Source: Muricauda sp. SCSIO 65647
GTDB lineage: Bacteria > Bacteroidota > Bacteroidia > Flavobacteriales > Flavobacteriaceae
Length of the DNA: 64,000 nt
Direction of reading: 5' to 3'
Assembly: GCF_021534965.1 (NCBI RefSeq)
Contig: NZ_CP091037.1
Location: 2,859,501-2,923,500, forward strand
How positions within the stretch are numbered: position 1 is the stretch's first letter; each line of letters starts with the position of its first letter. The position numbers and the translations under genes were made by a program. Below are positions 35,401-42,323 of the stretch, in pieces. Under the pieces are notes generated by a model, which made no database searches, was not told where the DNA came from, and was given only the letters and a program-made list of their open reading frames with translations.

Positions 35401-35796
35401 TTTTACCGTTATTGTCTCATTATTGGCAAAACGTTTTGTAGTTTCCTTTATTACGGCAAAGGCCTCAGGCAAGATTTCATTGAGTGTCTTTTCTGAAATT
35501 TTGTAGGCCTCTTCATCCAGGGCGTCTATTTCAGCGTAGATTTCCTCGTTGCGGTCAATATCGGTTGAGGCCTCGACTTCTGCTTTGAGCTTTGCGATCT
35601 GCTCATCGATACTTTTACATTTTTCTTGGATCAAGGCTTTAAAGGTCATTGTCTTTTGCCTTAATTCATCATGCGTGAGTGCCTCAAGCTGTTTCTCAAA
35701 AGACTTTATTTCTTCGACCAAAGGTTGCAGGGCCTTTACATCTTTCTTCGATTTATCGCCAACAAAAGCCTTAAGTACGGAATTCAGTAAACTCAT
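32434..35796 (-). CDS. secA: Preprotein translocase ATPase SecA
   Basis: Motor ATPase that drives proteins through SecYEG. At 1120 residues it is about 220 longer than E. coli SecA, which is normal for Bacteroidota. Seen in order: helical N-terminus, Walker A [9 protein letters not shown] (about residue 190), [31 protein letters not shown], an insert with the KEEGG-like acidic segment (about 340-430), [11 protein letters not shown], the second RecA fold with [12 protein letters not shown] and [14 protein letters not shown], then HSD/HWD ([16 protein letters not shown]). The C-terminus ([20 protein letters not shown]) has no Cys-rich SEC-C zinc motif. Confidence 0.97.
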   Translation of the reverse strand: [1120 protein letters not shown]

Positions 35797-35879
35797 GGAT
35801 TAGATTTTCATATGGTGCGCAAAAGCCATTCCATAGTGAATAATTGTTGAGAATGGCCCATAAAACTGTCAAAATTACA

Positions 35880-35908
35880 TAAAAAAAAGCCTCATAAGAG
35901 ACTTTTTG
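35880..35908 (-). terminator. Intrinsic terminator after the DUF2795 gene
   Basis: On the minus strand AAAAAGTCTC and GAGGCTTTTT pair around a TTAT loop (one U-G pair) and run into a T tract. It lies about 23 bp past the stop of the DUF2795 gene and upstream of secA, separating the two transcripts. Confidence 0.7.
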
Positions 35909-35930
35909 ATCGTTGTAAAAGTATTATGTT

Positions 35931-36155
35931 TTAGTACTCATCCTCATTCCAGAGGTAGTCTTCTTCGGTAGGATAATCAGGCCAAATCTCTTCAATCGAC
36001 TCGTAGATTTCACCACCTTCCTCTTCCATCGATTGAAGATTCTCTACGACTTCAAGTGGGGCACCGGTTCGTATTGCATAATCTATGAGCTCGTCTTTGG
36101 TCGCTGGCCAAGGTGCATCGCTTAAATATGATGCCAATTCTAACGTCCAATACAT
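35931..36155 (-). CDS. DUF2795 domain protein
   Basis: A 74-residue acidic soluble protein. MYWTLELASYLSDAPWPATKDELIDYAIRTGAPLEVVENLQSM matches the DUF2795 family (LxxxxWPxxKxeLIxYA...P..v...L), a small helical fold of unknown function found in several phyla. The C-terminal third is a very acidic tail (GGEIYESIEEIWPDYPTEED). It lies 134 bp upstream of secA on the same strand, but a terminator separates them. Confidence 0.85.
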   Translation of the reverse strand: MYWTLELASYLSDAPWPATKDELIDYAIRTGAPLEVVENLQSMEEEGGEIYESIEEIWPDYPTEEDYLWNEDEY

Positions 36156-36279
36156 AGTAACGGTTTGGTTTTAAAATTTTTGCAAAAATAATTTTTAAAG
36201 GCAAACGGCCAAGTTATTTCTGCTTTATTTGACGTTTTTTTCAAATTATCAAATTGATAACGCAGAAAAAATGGATTTA

Positions 36280-36837
36280 TTAGTCCAATTTCTCAGGAAT
36301 CCATTTGACTTCATCTGCTTGCAACTGTGCCGACAACTTTCGTGCCAACACAAAAAGAAAGTCAGATAAGCGGTTGATGTACATGAGCAATTTATCAGAA
36401 ACCGGTTCATTTTCATGAAGCAGGGAAATGACCCGTTCGGCCCTACGACAAACCGTTCTTGCAATATGACAGTATGACACGGTAGCATGCCCCCCAGGCA
36501 AGATAAAGTGCGTCATTTCAGGAAGCGACTCGTTCATCATATCGATTTCTTGCTCTAAGTACTCGATATCAGTACTATCGATGCGCGGTATTTTTAATCG
36601 TTTGTTTTTTTTGGGCTCGGTGGCCAAAATGGCCCCAATCGTGAAAAGTTTGTCCTGTATGGTCACCAACACCTCTTTTGAGCGTTCATCGATCTCTTGG
36701 TCACGAACAAGCCCCAACCATGAATTCAACTCATCGATATTGCCGTAGCTTTCGATTCTGATATGGTGCTTTGAGACCCTTGTGCCCCCAAACAGACTGG
36801 TAGTGGCCTTATCTCCTGTTTTGGTATAGATTTTCAT
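36280..36837 (-). CDS. Corrinoid adenosyltransferase, PduO type
   Basis: Transfers adenosyl from ATP to cob(I)alamin, making adenosylcobalamin for mutases such as methylmalonyl-CoA mutase. Diagnostic segments in the 185-residue product: YTKTGDKATTSLFGGTRVSK (ATP-binding N-terminus), ESYGNIDELNSWLG, ARTVCRRAERVISLL and INRLSDFLFVLAR. I chose the ATG at 36837, where the family similarity starts; the frame opens three codons earlier. Functionally linked with meaB (17.6-18.7 kb). The small membrane protein gene lies 37 bp upstream on the same strand. Confidence 0.93.
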   Translation of the reverse strand: MKIYTKTGDKATTSLFGGTRVSKHHIRIESYGNIDELNSWLGLVRDQEIDERSKEVLVTIQDKLFTIGAILATEPKKNKRLKIPRIDSTDIEYLEQEIDMMNESLPEMTHFILPGGHATVSYCHIARTVCRRAERVISLLHENEPVSDKLLMYINRLSDFLFVLARKLSAQLQADEVKWIPEKLD

Positions 36838-36874
36838 TGTGTCCAATGTTTTATGGGCGACCCCATTTCAAAAC

Positions 36875-37018
36875 TCAGTCTTTTTTGTTGTGTCTTCGCT
36901 TTCCTTCCATAAACCTTCGGGATCTTCTACGTTTTCTTCCCCTTTTATTCATGACAAAAATCGCGAAATATATGACTGCCAGAACTATAAGAACGATGTA
37001 AATGGTATCCATGGTCAT
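36875..37018 (-). CDS. 47-residue membrane microprotein with a basic tail
   Basis: This short gene runs from an ATG at 37018 (a second in-frame ATG is at 37012) to a TGA at 36875-36877. The product has one membrane segment (TIYIVLIVLAVIYFAIFVM, residues 5-23) and a strikingly basic cytoplasmic tail (KRGRKRRRSRRFMEGKRRHN), so the positive-inside rule puts the N-terminus outside. It is 37 bp upstream of the cobalamin adenosyltransferase and likely in one transcript with it. The composition (hydrophobic stretch followed by Arg/Lys) is unlikely by chance. Function unknown. Confidence 0.65.
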   Translation of the reverse strand: MTMDTIYIVLIVLAVIYFAIFVMNKRGRKRRRSRRFMEGKRRHNKKD

Positions 37019-37046
37019 AGTCTTTGCTCGATAATCGAAATTTTGA

Positions 37047-37142
37047 CCTGACTGCTGTCAGGCAAGTTGCTTCGATGCCCGCATCGAAATAAATAAGGTT
37101 GTTTACCGTAAACGCCCCGTGCCACCTACCGATAGTTATCGG
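37047..37142. repeat. Series of short palindromes between the DUF4105 gene and the microprotein
   Basis: Four dyads in under 100 bp: CCTGAC/GTCAGG with a 4-nt loop (37047-37062), TTCGATG/CATCGAA with a 4-nt loop (37071-37088), GTTTAC/GTAAAC with a 1-nt centre (37101-37113), and CCGAT/ATCGG with a 4-nt loop (37129-37142). None carries a T-tract, so they are not simple terminators. They may be part of a dispersed palindromic repeat of the genome, or a processing or stabilising element in the intergenic mRNA. Confidence 0.6.
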
Positions 37143-37210
37143 GATTGCTCCAAGGCGCAGCTTACTTAAAAATAGGGGTAAATGTGATAATCTCGAAATA
37201 ATAAGGGCAA

Positions 37211-38380
37211 TTATCGTTTTTTTTCCCATTGTAACAAAAACCAATAACGAACGCCCAAAGCCAGCATAAGGGGTATAATTACCGGTGAGAACAGCTGAAT
37301 ACTGAATATCCAGACCAATATAAGCAATGCCAATGCACATAAAGCAAACCAAAGATATTTGGTGAACCAGTCGGGTACTCTCTTTGAGAATAAAAGAATA
37401 AATCCGACAATCAGATTCAAGGGCATGGCCCACAGCACATTTAAATTGTTGCCGGTACCAGAATGATTGGTAAAAAACCATAAGAATAAGATGAAGAACC
37501 CAATGGCACCAGATATGATGAAAAGGGTAATGTCGATCCAAGGGTTTTTGTGGTCATGGCGGTAATCGAGATAGGTGATGGCAGCGACAAACATAAATAG
37601 CAATCCGAACCAGAATAGGGGTGAGGTCAAAAAAAAGCTTCGCTTACCATGCTCATCGTAATCAAGTATAACACGCTCTCGCAGTACCAGTGGCTTTCCA
37701 TCCTTCAAGGTGTTTTGCAATTGGTACATTGCGTAGTAGGGTAAGAACATATGTTCATTGGCAGTGGCTTCTCTATCGACTACCGCACCATAGGCAAGGT
37801 TGATTCCGAAGGCCGACCATGTGTTCCAATGCAAGTGCTGCATGATAAGTTCCCTAAAAGTGTACCGCTTATCAAGATGGGTATCTTCAAAGACGATCTT
37901 TTCCCCAAAAAGATTCTTCAGTATCGTTGCTACCCTATTCGAACAGTTATCAAATAGCGGGTCATAAAGATAGTCTCGATTCTGAGGGCGATAATTGTTC
38001 TCAAGAAAACGTAGAAACTGGTTCTTTTCGGCCCGTGATAGATTGAGGATCTGTTCTTTGATCCATCGCTTATCGGTCTCGTACTCCACCAAGAAATTCG
38101 CAAAACGTGTTCTACTTAAAGAGTAGACCATATGGCCTTTGGCAAAATTCAGATAGAAATTGGGACGATTGAAGTCAAAGGTGCCGTAGTTATACACTAC
38201 GTCAAGGCCTAAAACCGAATCTTGTACCCTGAATGCAGTGTGGCCAAAAGTAGCGTACAACTCATCACCAGAACCACAGGTCAATACACTGATCTGGGCA
38301 TCTTCAGAAAGTCTGGGTATCTGTGCAATGTTGATTGCCGAAAAAAGCAGACAAACCAGCAAAGAAAGGTTTCTTACCAT
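37211..38380 (-). CDS. DUF4105 / Lnb-type lipoprotein N-acyltransferase
   Basis: A 389-residue exported protein with a DUF4105 (Lnb periplasmic) domain and several C-terminal membrane segments. The signal peptide is MVRNLSLLVCLLFSAINIAQ. The papain/NlpC-like part shows VLTCGSGDELYATFGHTAFRV (Cys and His), YNYGTFDF and YDPLFDNCSNRVATIL (second Cys). The C-terminal third has about five membrane segments. From memory, a Bacteroides DUF4105 protein was identified as Lnb, the N-acyltransferase that completes lipoprotein maturation in this phylum; the transfer of that role to this gene is inference. Start set at 38380, where the signal peptide begins. Divergent from pssA. Confidence 0.8.
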   Translation of the reverse strand: MVRNLSLLVCLLFSAINIAQIPRLSEDAQISVLTCGSGDELYATFGHTAFRVQDSVLGLDVVYNYGTFDFNRPNFYLNFAKGHMVYSLSRTRFANFLVEYETDKRWIKEQILNLSRAEKNQFLRFLENNYRPQNRDYLYDPLFDNCSNRVATILKNLFGEKIVFEDTHLDKRYTFRELIMQHLHWNTWSAFGINLAYGAVVDREATANEHMFLPYYAMYQLQNTLKDGKPLVLRERVILDYDEHGKRSFFLTSPLFWFGLLFMFVAAITYLDYRHDHKNPWIDITLFIISGAIGFFILFLWFFTNHSGTGNNLNVLWAMPLNLIVGFILLFSKRVPDWFTKYLWFALCALALLILVWIFSIQLFSPVIIPLMLALGVRYWFLLQWEKKR

Positions 38381-38476
38381 AACGAAGCCAAATATCTGAA
38401 TAAATACAATATGCGGTACGGCCATGGGCCACATAGTTCATTTTTTAATTTATTTTTACGAAAAACCGATCCGAGA

Positions 38477-39199
38477 ATGAAACAGCATATACCCAACTTT
38501 ATCACCCTTCTCAATGTTTTTTCAGGATGTATAGCTACACTTTTTGCCGTATTGAACCAATTAGAGTTCGCTGCACTATTTGTGTTTTTGGGCATTTTCT
38601 TTGATTTTTTGGATGGATCTGTGGCCAGAATGCTCAAGGTAAAAAGTGAGCTGGGTGTTCAACTGGACTCATTGGCCGATATGATCACGAGCGGATTGGT
38701 ACCCGGTATTGTCATGTTTCAACTGCTGACAATGGCTCAAAAGGGTGGGTGGAACCTCGATTTTTTTGGTGTGCACACCGAAATAGGTTTGCTGCCCCTA
38801 TTTGGATTTTTGATTACACTGGCCTCGGCTTATCGATTGGCAAATTTTAATATTGATGAAGACCAAGCGACCTCTTTTCTGGGCTTGCCCACACCGGCAA
38901 ATGCAATGCTGGTTTTATCATTTCCCTTGATATTGATTTATCAGAACAATGATGTGTTGAACAGTATCATTTTGAATGAATGGTTTTTAATCGGAGTGAC
39001 ACTGTTGAGCAGTTTTCTACTGAATTCAAAAATCAAACTCTTTGCCTTAAAATTCGAAAATTTCAGTTTTAAGGATAATGCGGTAAAATATCTTTTTTTG
39101 ATAGGAAGCCTTGTTATGCTATTGACCATGAAGTTTTTGGCCATTCCTTTGATTATCGTGTTCTATATTTTGGCTTCTTTGGCGGCCAAAAGGGCGTGA
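38477..39199 (+). CDS. pssA: CDP-diacylglycerol--serine O-phosphatidyltransferase
   Basis: Makes phosphatidylserine, precursor of phosphatidylethanolamine, in the inner membrane. The 240-residue product has the CDP-alcohol phosphatidyltransferase signature DGSVARMLKVKSELGVQLDS (DGxxAR...G...DxxxD) from about residue 40, and six to eight hydrophobic segments. The open frame reaches back to 38222, across the start of the divergent DUF4105 gene, but family similarity begins at MKQHIPNFITLLN, so I chose the ATG at 38477. Its stop is 2 bp from the lptB stop, tail to tail. Confidence 0.92.
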   Translation: MKQHIPNFITLLNVFSGCIATLFAVLNQLEFAALFVFLGIFFDFLDGSVARMLKVKSELGVQLDSLADMITSGLVPGIVMFQLLTMAQKGGWNLDFFGVHTEIGLLPLFGFLITLASAYRLANFNIDEDQATSFLGLPTPANAMLVLSFPLILIYQNNDVLNSIILNEWFLIGVTLLSSFLLNSKIKLFALKFENFSFKDNAVKYLFLIGSLVMLLTMKFLAIPLIIVFYILASLAAKRA

Positions 39200-39201
39200 G
39201 G

Positions 39202-39942
39202 TCATACATCAAGCTTCTTCTTTCGAAGCTCAAAGTTTTGCCCCAGATATACTTTTCTGACCATTTCGTCAACGGCCAAATCTTCGGGAACCCCTGCTTT
39301 TAAGATACCGCCTTCGAACATAAGATATGAACGTTCGGTGATGGCCAATGTCTCTTGTACGTTGTGGTCGGTGATCAAGATGCCGATGTTTTTGTTCTTC
39401 AGCTGGGCAACGATACGCTGAATATCTTCAACTGCCACCGGGTCAACTCCCGCAAAAGGTTCATCGAGCAAAATGAATTTTGGATCGGTGGCCAGGGCCC
39501 GGGCAATTTCAGTACGCCGCCGCTCACCTCCTGAGAGTAAATCACCTCTATTTTTACGAATATGCCCCAGACCGAATTCATCGATGAGCGACTCCATCTT
39601 CATGTGCTGCTCTTTTTTGCTCAGTTGGGTAGTTTGCAATACGCTCATGATATTGTCTTCAATACTGAGCTTTCTGAAAACAGATGCTTCTTGTGCCAAG
39701 TACCCTATACCATGTTGCGCCCTTTTATACATGGGGAAATCGGTGATTTCCATATCGTCGAGGTATATCCGTCCGCCATTGGGTTTTATCAACCCGACTA
39801 TCATGTAGAATGAAGTGGTCTTACCAGCACCGTTGGGGCCCAAAAGCCCCACGATTTCTCCTTGGTTCACTTCCAAAGAAATGCCCTTTACCACCTTACG
39901 GCCGCGATAGGCTTTCATGATATTTTTTGCAAGTAGTTTCAT
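39202..39942 (-). CDS. lptB: LPS export ABC transporter ATPase LptB
   Basis: Cytoplasmic ATPase that powers extraction of LPS from the inner membrane with LptFGC. Walker [12 protein letters not shown] (about residue 36), the Q-loop region [19 protein letters not shown], signature [15 protein letters not shown], Walker [17 protein letters not shown], and H-loop DHNVQETL are all intact, and the [10 protein letters not shown] stretch is characteristic of LptB. Length of 246 fits. It ends the kdsD-tatC-CMD-lptB series and is joined in role to kdsD (KDO for LPS). Confidence 0.95.
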   Translation of the reverse strand: MKLLAKNIMKAYRGRKVVKGISLEVNQGEIVGLLGPNGAGKTTSFYMIVGLIKPNGGRIYLDDMEITDFPMYKRAQHGIGYLAQEASVFRKLSIEDNIMSVLQTTQLSKKEQHMKMESLIDEFGLGHIRKNRGDLLSGGERRRTEIARALATDPKFILLDEPFAGVDPVAVEDIQRIVAQLKNKNIGILITDHNVQETLAITERSYLMFEGGILKAGVPEDLAVDEMVRKVYLGQNFELRKKKLDV

Positions 39943-39999
39943 CAGCGTCTGCCAAAACTACACATATTGTCGAAGTACAGCTTTGGGTTTTTGAATTTT

Positions 40000-40350
40000 T
40001 TAGGCTTTCTGTTCTCGCAATTCTTCCCAATATTCATAGGCCCTCCGCAAATGCGGAATGGTGATGGTGCCTCCGATGAGGGTCGCAATGCTCAAGGTTT
40101 CCATGATTTCATCGGTGTTGGCACCTTGTTTTCTACAACTTTCAAGATGATATTTTACGCAATCATCGCACCGAAGTACGGCCGAGGCTACCAAACCCAA
40201 TAGTTCTTTGGTCTTGGCATCTAGGGCACCGGGCAAAAAAGCATTGGTATCCAAATTAAAAATCCGCTTGATGACTTTATTGTCATCCGCCAATAATTTT
40301 TCGTTCATTCTTGAACGGTATGCATTGAACTCTTCTACACTATTGGGCAT
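40000..40350 (-). CDS. Carboxymuconolactone decarboxylase-family (AhpD-like) protein
   Basis: A 116-residue all-helical protein with the AhpD-like redox motif CDDCVKYHLESC (CxxC plus His, about residue 80) and ASAVLRC before it. Such proteins are thiol-dependent peroxidase-like or unknown enzymes; true decarboxylase activity is unlikely. Its start overlaps the tatC end by 11 bp, so it is translated from the kdsD-tatC transcript. Specific role unknown. Confidence 0.85.
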   Translation of the reverse strand: MPNSVEEFNAYRSRMNEKLLADDNKVIKRIFNLDTNAFLPGALDAKTKELLGLVASAVLRCDDCVKYHLESCRKQGANTDEIMETLSIATLIGGTITIPHLRRAYEYWEELREQKA

Positions 40351-41173
40351 TTTTTTGTTCTTTTTTGGCCTCTCGTTTGATTACGAGTTTTGAAATGTAA
40401 ATACTGATTTGATATAGAACAAGCACTGGAACCGCGACCACGATCTGACTTGCGACATCAGGCGGGGTAATGATGGCCGAAAGTACCAAGACCAGCACTA
40501 GAGCTATCTTTCTATATTTTTTCAGGATTTCTGGGGTAACCAAGCCAACTTTTGTGAGGAAATAAATCACGATGGGCAATTCAAACATGATACCACAGGC
40601 AATTACCGCTGCCCTTACGGTACCTATATAAGAGGCCAAATCTATTTCATTGGTAACCTCTTTACTTACTTGGTATGTTCCCAAAAAATTTATCGATAGG
40701 GGGGCCACTACATAATACCCAAAAAGCACTCCGAGAAAGAAAAGAAGTGAGGCCGTAAGAATAAAGCCGCGGGAATATTTTCGTTCTTTCTCATATAACC
40801 CAGGACTAATGAACCGCCATAATTCCCAAAGTATGTAGGGAAAACCAATGATGACCCCTGCCCAGATGGAAGTCCAAATATGGGCTGAGAACTGCCCAGC
40901 CATTAGACGGCTTTGAATGGTAAAGGGTAATTTATCTCCACAAAACTCAGATTCAATATTGAAAAAAGTGGCAATGTTACAGAAGAATCGATAGGTTGGG
41001 AAATCTAGGTTTTTGGGGCCGAATAGTACGGTGTCAAAAATGAACCCCCGCATTACAAAAGCAACACAACCCACAATGACAACAGCTAATGTAGAACGTA
41101 TCAAGTGCCACCTCAGTTCTTCCAAATGGTCTAGAAATGACATCTCATTGGGATCTTTTTCTACCTTGGCCAT
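40340..41173 (-). CDS. tatC: Twin-arginine translocase subunit TatC
   Basis: Integral membrane receptor for folded Tat substrates. The 277-residue protein begins with the family signature MSFLDHLEELRWHLIRS, and has about six membrane segments, with PFTIQSRLMAGQF, FPYILWELWRFISPGLYEKERKY (TatC hallmark, with the conserved Glu/Phe/Pro) and the FELPIVIYFLTK stretch. No tatA/tatB is in the window. Its ATG shares one base with the kdsD stop (TAATG), indicating coupled translation. Confidence 0.95.
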   Translation of the reverse strand: MAKVEKDPNEMSFLDHLEELRWHLIRSTLAVVIVGCVAFVMRGFIFDTVLFGPKNLDFPTYRFFCNIATFFNIESEFCGDKLPFTIQSRLMAGQFSAHIWTSIWAGVIIGFPYILWELWRFISPGLYEKERKYSRGFILTASLLFFLGVLFGYYVVAPLSINFLGTYQVSKEVTNEIDLASYIGTVRAAVIACGIMFELPIVIYFLTKVGLVTPEILKKYRKIALVLVLVLSAIITPPDVASQIVVAVPVLVLYQISIYISKLVIKREAKKEQKNAQ

Positions 41174-42138
41174 TATAGAATTCCTTCGTTGATAAGGTTA
41201 TGAATGTGTACAACTCCCACATATCGATCACCATCCATTACCAAAAGCTGAGAAATCTCTTTTTCCTGCATACTTTCCAAAGCTTTGATGGCCAGTACAT
41301 TGGGGGCTACTGTTTTTGGGTTTGAGGTCATGATATCGTTGGCGGTAAGCGTACTGATATTGTCATATTTGTTGAGCATTCTTCGAATGTCACCATCGGT
41401 AACGATGCCCACCACTTTATCATTTTGGGTAACCGCGGTGACCCCGAGCATTTTTTCAGAAATCTCGACAATGACCTCTTTCACCTTAGAGTCGATATCG
41501 ACCTTTGGTTTTAGGTTGTTGCCCACAATATCGGCAACCCTTAGGTAGAGGCGTTTTCCCAAAGAACCCCCTGGGTGGTATTTTGCAAAATCGTCACTGC
41601 TGAAGCCCCTAAGTTCCAAGAGACTGATGGCCAGTGCATCGCCCATGACCAATTGTGCCGTTGTACTGGTGGTCGGTGCCAGGTTGTTCGGGCATGCTTC
41701 CTTTTCAACATAAGTGTTCAGGGCAAAATCAGCCTGTTTTGCCAAATAAGAATCCATATTGCCGGTAATGGCCACCAATTTGTTGCCCCCTCTTTTCAAT
41801 AAGGGAATCAACATTTTTATTTCTTCGGTATTGCCACTTTTGGAAATGCAGATGACCACATCATTTTTTTGTACCGTGCCCAAGTCACCATGAATGGCAT
41901 CTGCAGCGTGCATGAATATGGCGGGAGTGCCCGTAGAGTTGAAAGTGGCCACAATCTTTGAAGCAATGAGCGCACTTTTGCCCACACCCGATATCACTAC
42001 CCTGCCCTTTGATTGTAAGATGCTTTCAATAGCTCCTGCAAATTGTTCATTCAATAGGTTTACCAAGTTTTTTATGGCCCCTCCCTCGGTTTCTATGGTT
42101 CGCTTTGCGATGGATAAAATGGATTGTGTGTCGTTCAA
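41173..42138 (-). CDS. kdsD: D-arabinose-5-phosphate isomerase (KpsF/GutQ family)
   Basis: Converts ribulose 5-phosphate to arabinose 5-phosphate, the first step of KDO synthesis for LPS. The 321-residue product has an N-terminal SIS domain (GRVVISGVGKSALIASKIVATFNSTGTPAIFMHAADAIHGDLG, CISKSGNTEEI, LAPTTSTTAQLVMGDALA) to about residue 195, and two CBS domains after it (ITVTAVTQNDKVVGIVTDGDIRR-type, and SQLLVMDGDRYVGVVHIHNL). Operon partners are tatC, CMD and lptB. Divergent from recQ across about 185 bp that holds a GTTTAC-N8-GTAAAC inverted repeat at 42190-42209. Confidence 0.94.
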   Translation of the reverse strand: MNDTQSILSIAKRTIETEGGAIKNLVNLLNEQFAGAIESILQSKGRVVISGVGKSALIASKIVATFNSTGTPAIFMHAADAIHGDLGTVQKNDVVICISKSGNTEEIKMLIPLLKRGGNKLVAITGNMDSYLAKQADFALNTYVEKEACPNNLAPTTSTTAQLVMGDALAISLLELRGFSSDDFAKYHPGGSLGKRLYLRVADIVGNNLKPKVDIDSKVKEVIVEISEKMLGVTAVTQNDKVVGIVTDGDIRRMLNKYDNISTLTANDIMTSNPKTVAPNVLAIKALESMQEKEISQLLVMDGDRYVGVVHIHNLINEGIL

Positions 42139-42323
42139 GGTATTTCTTGGGTTTTCTGATGGTTTTCCTGAAAGAATGTCTTATATTTAGTTTACAAAAT
42201 TAAGTAAACAATCTGTTATAAAATTCAAAAGAACGCTTCTTTGGCATTGAATTTGAAATATTCTCTTACCATAGTAATAAGGCTAACAGAGCATTGACCT
42301 ACTGTTATTATCAAACTAAATGT

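Noticed and set aside
38222-38476. N-terminal extension of pssA
   Set aside because: The extra 85 codons overlap the start of the divergent DUF4105 gene and have no hydrophobic or family pattern; the conserved protein starts at 38477.
42190-42209. GTTTAC-N8-GTAAAC inverted repeat before kdsD/recQ
   Set aside because: Only 6 bp per arm in AT-rich DNA, so it may be chance. It is mentioned under kdsD but not called an operator.
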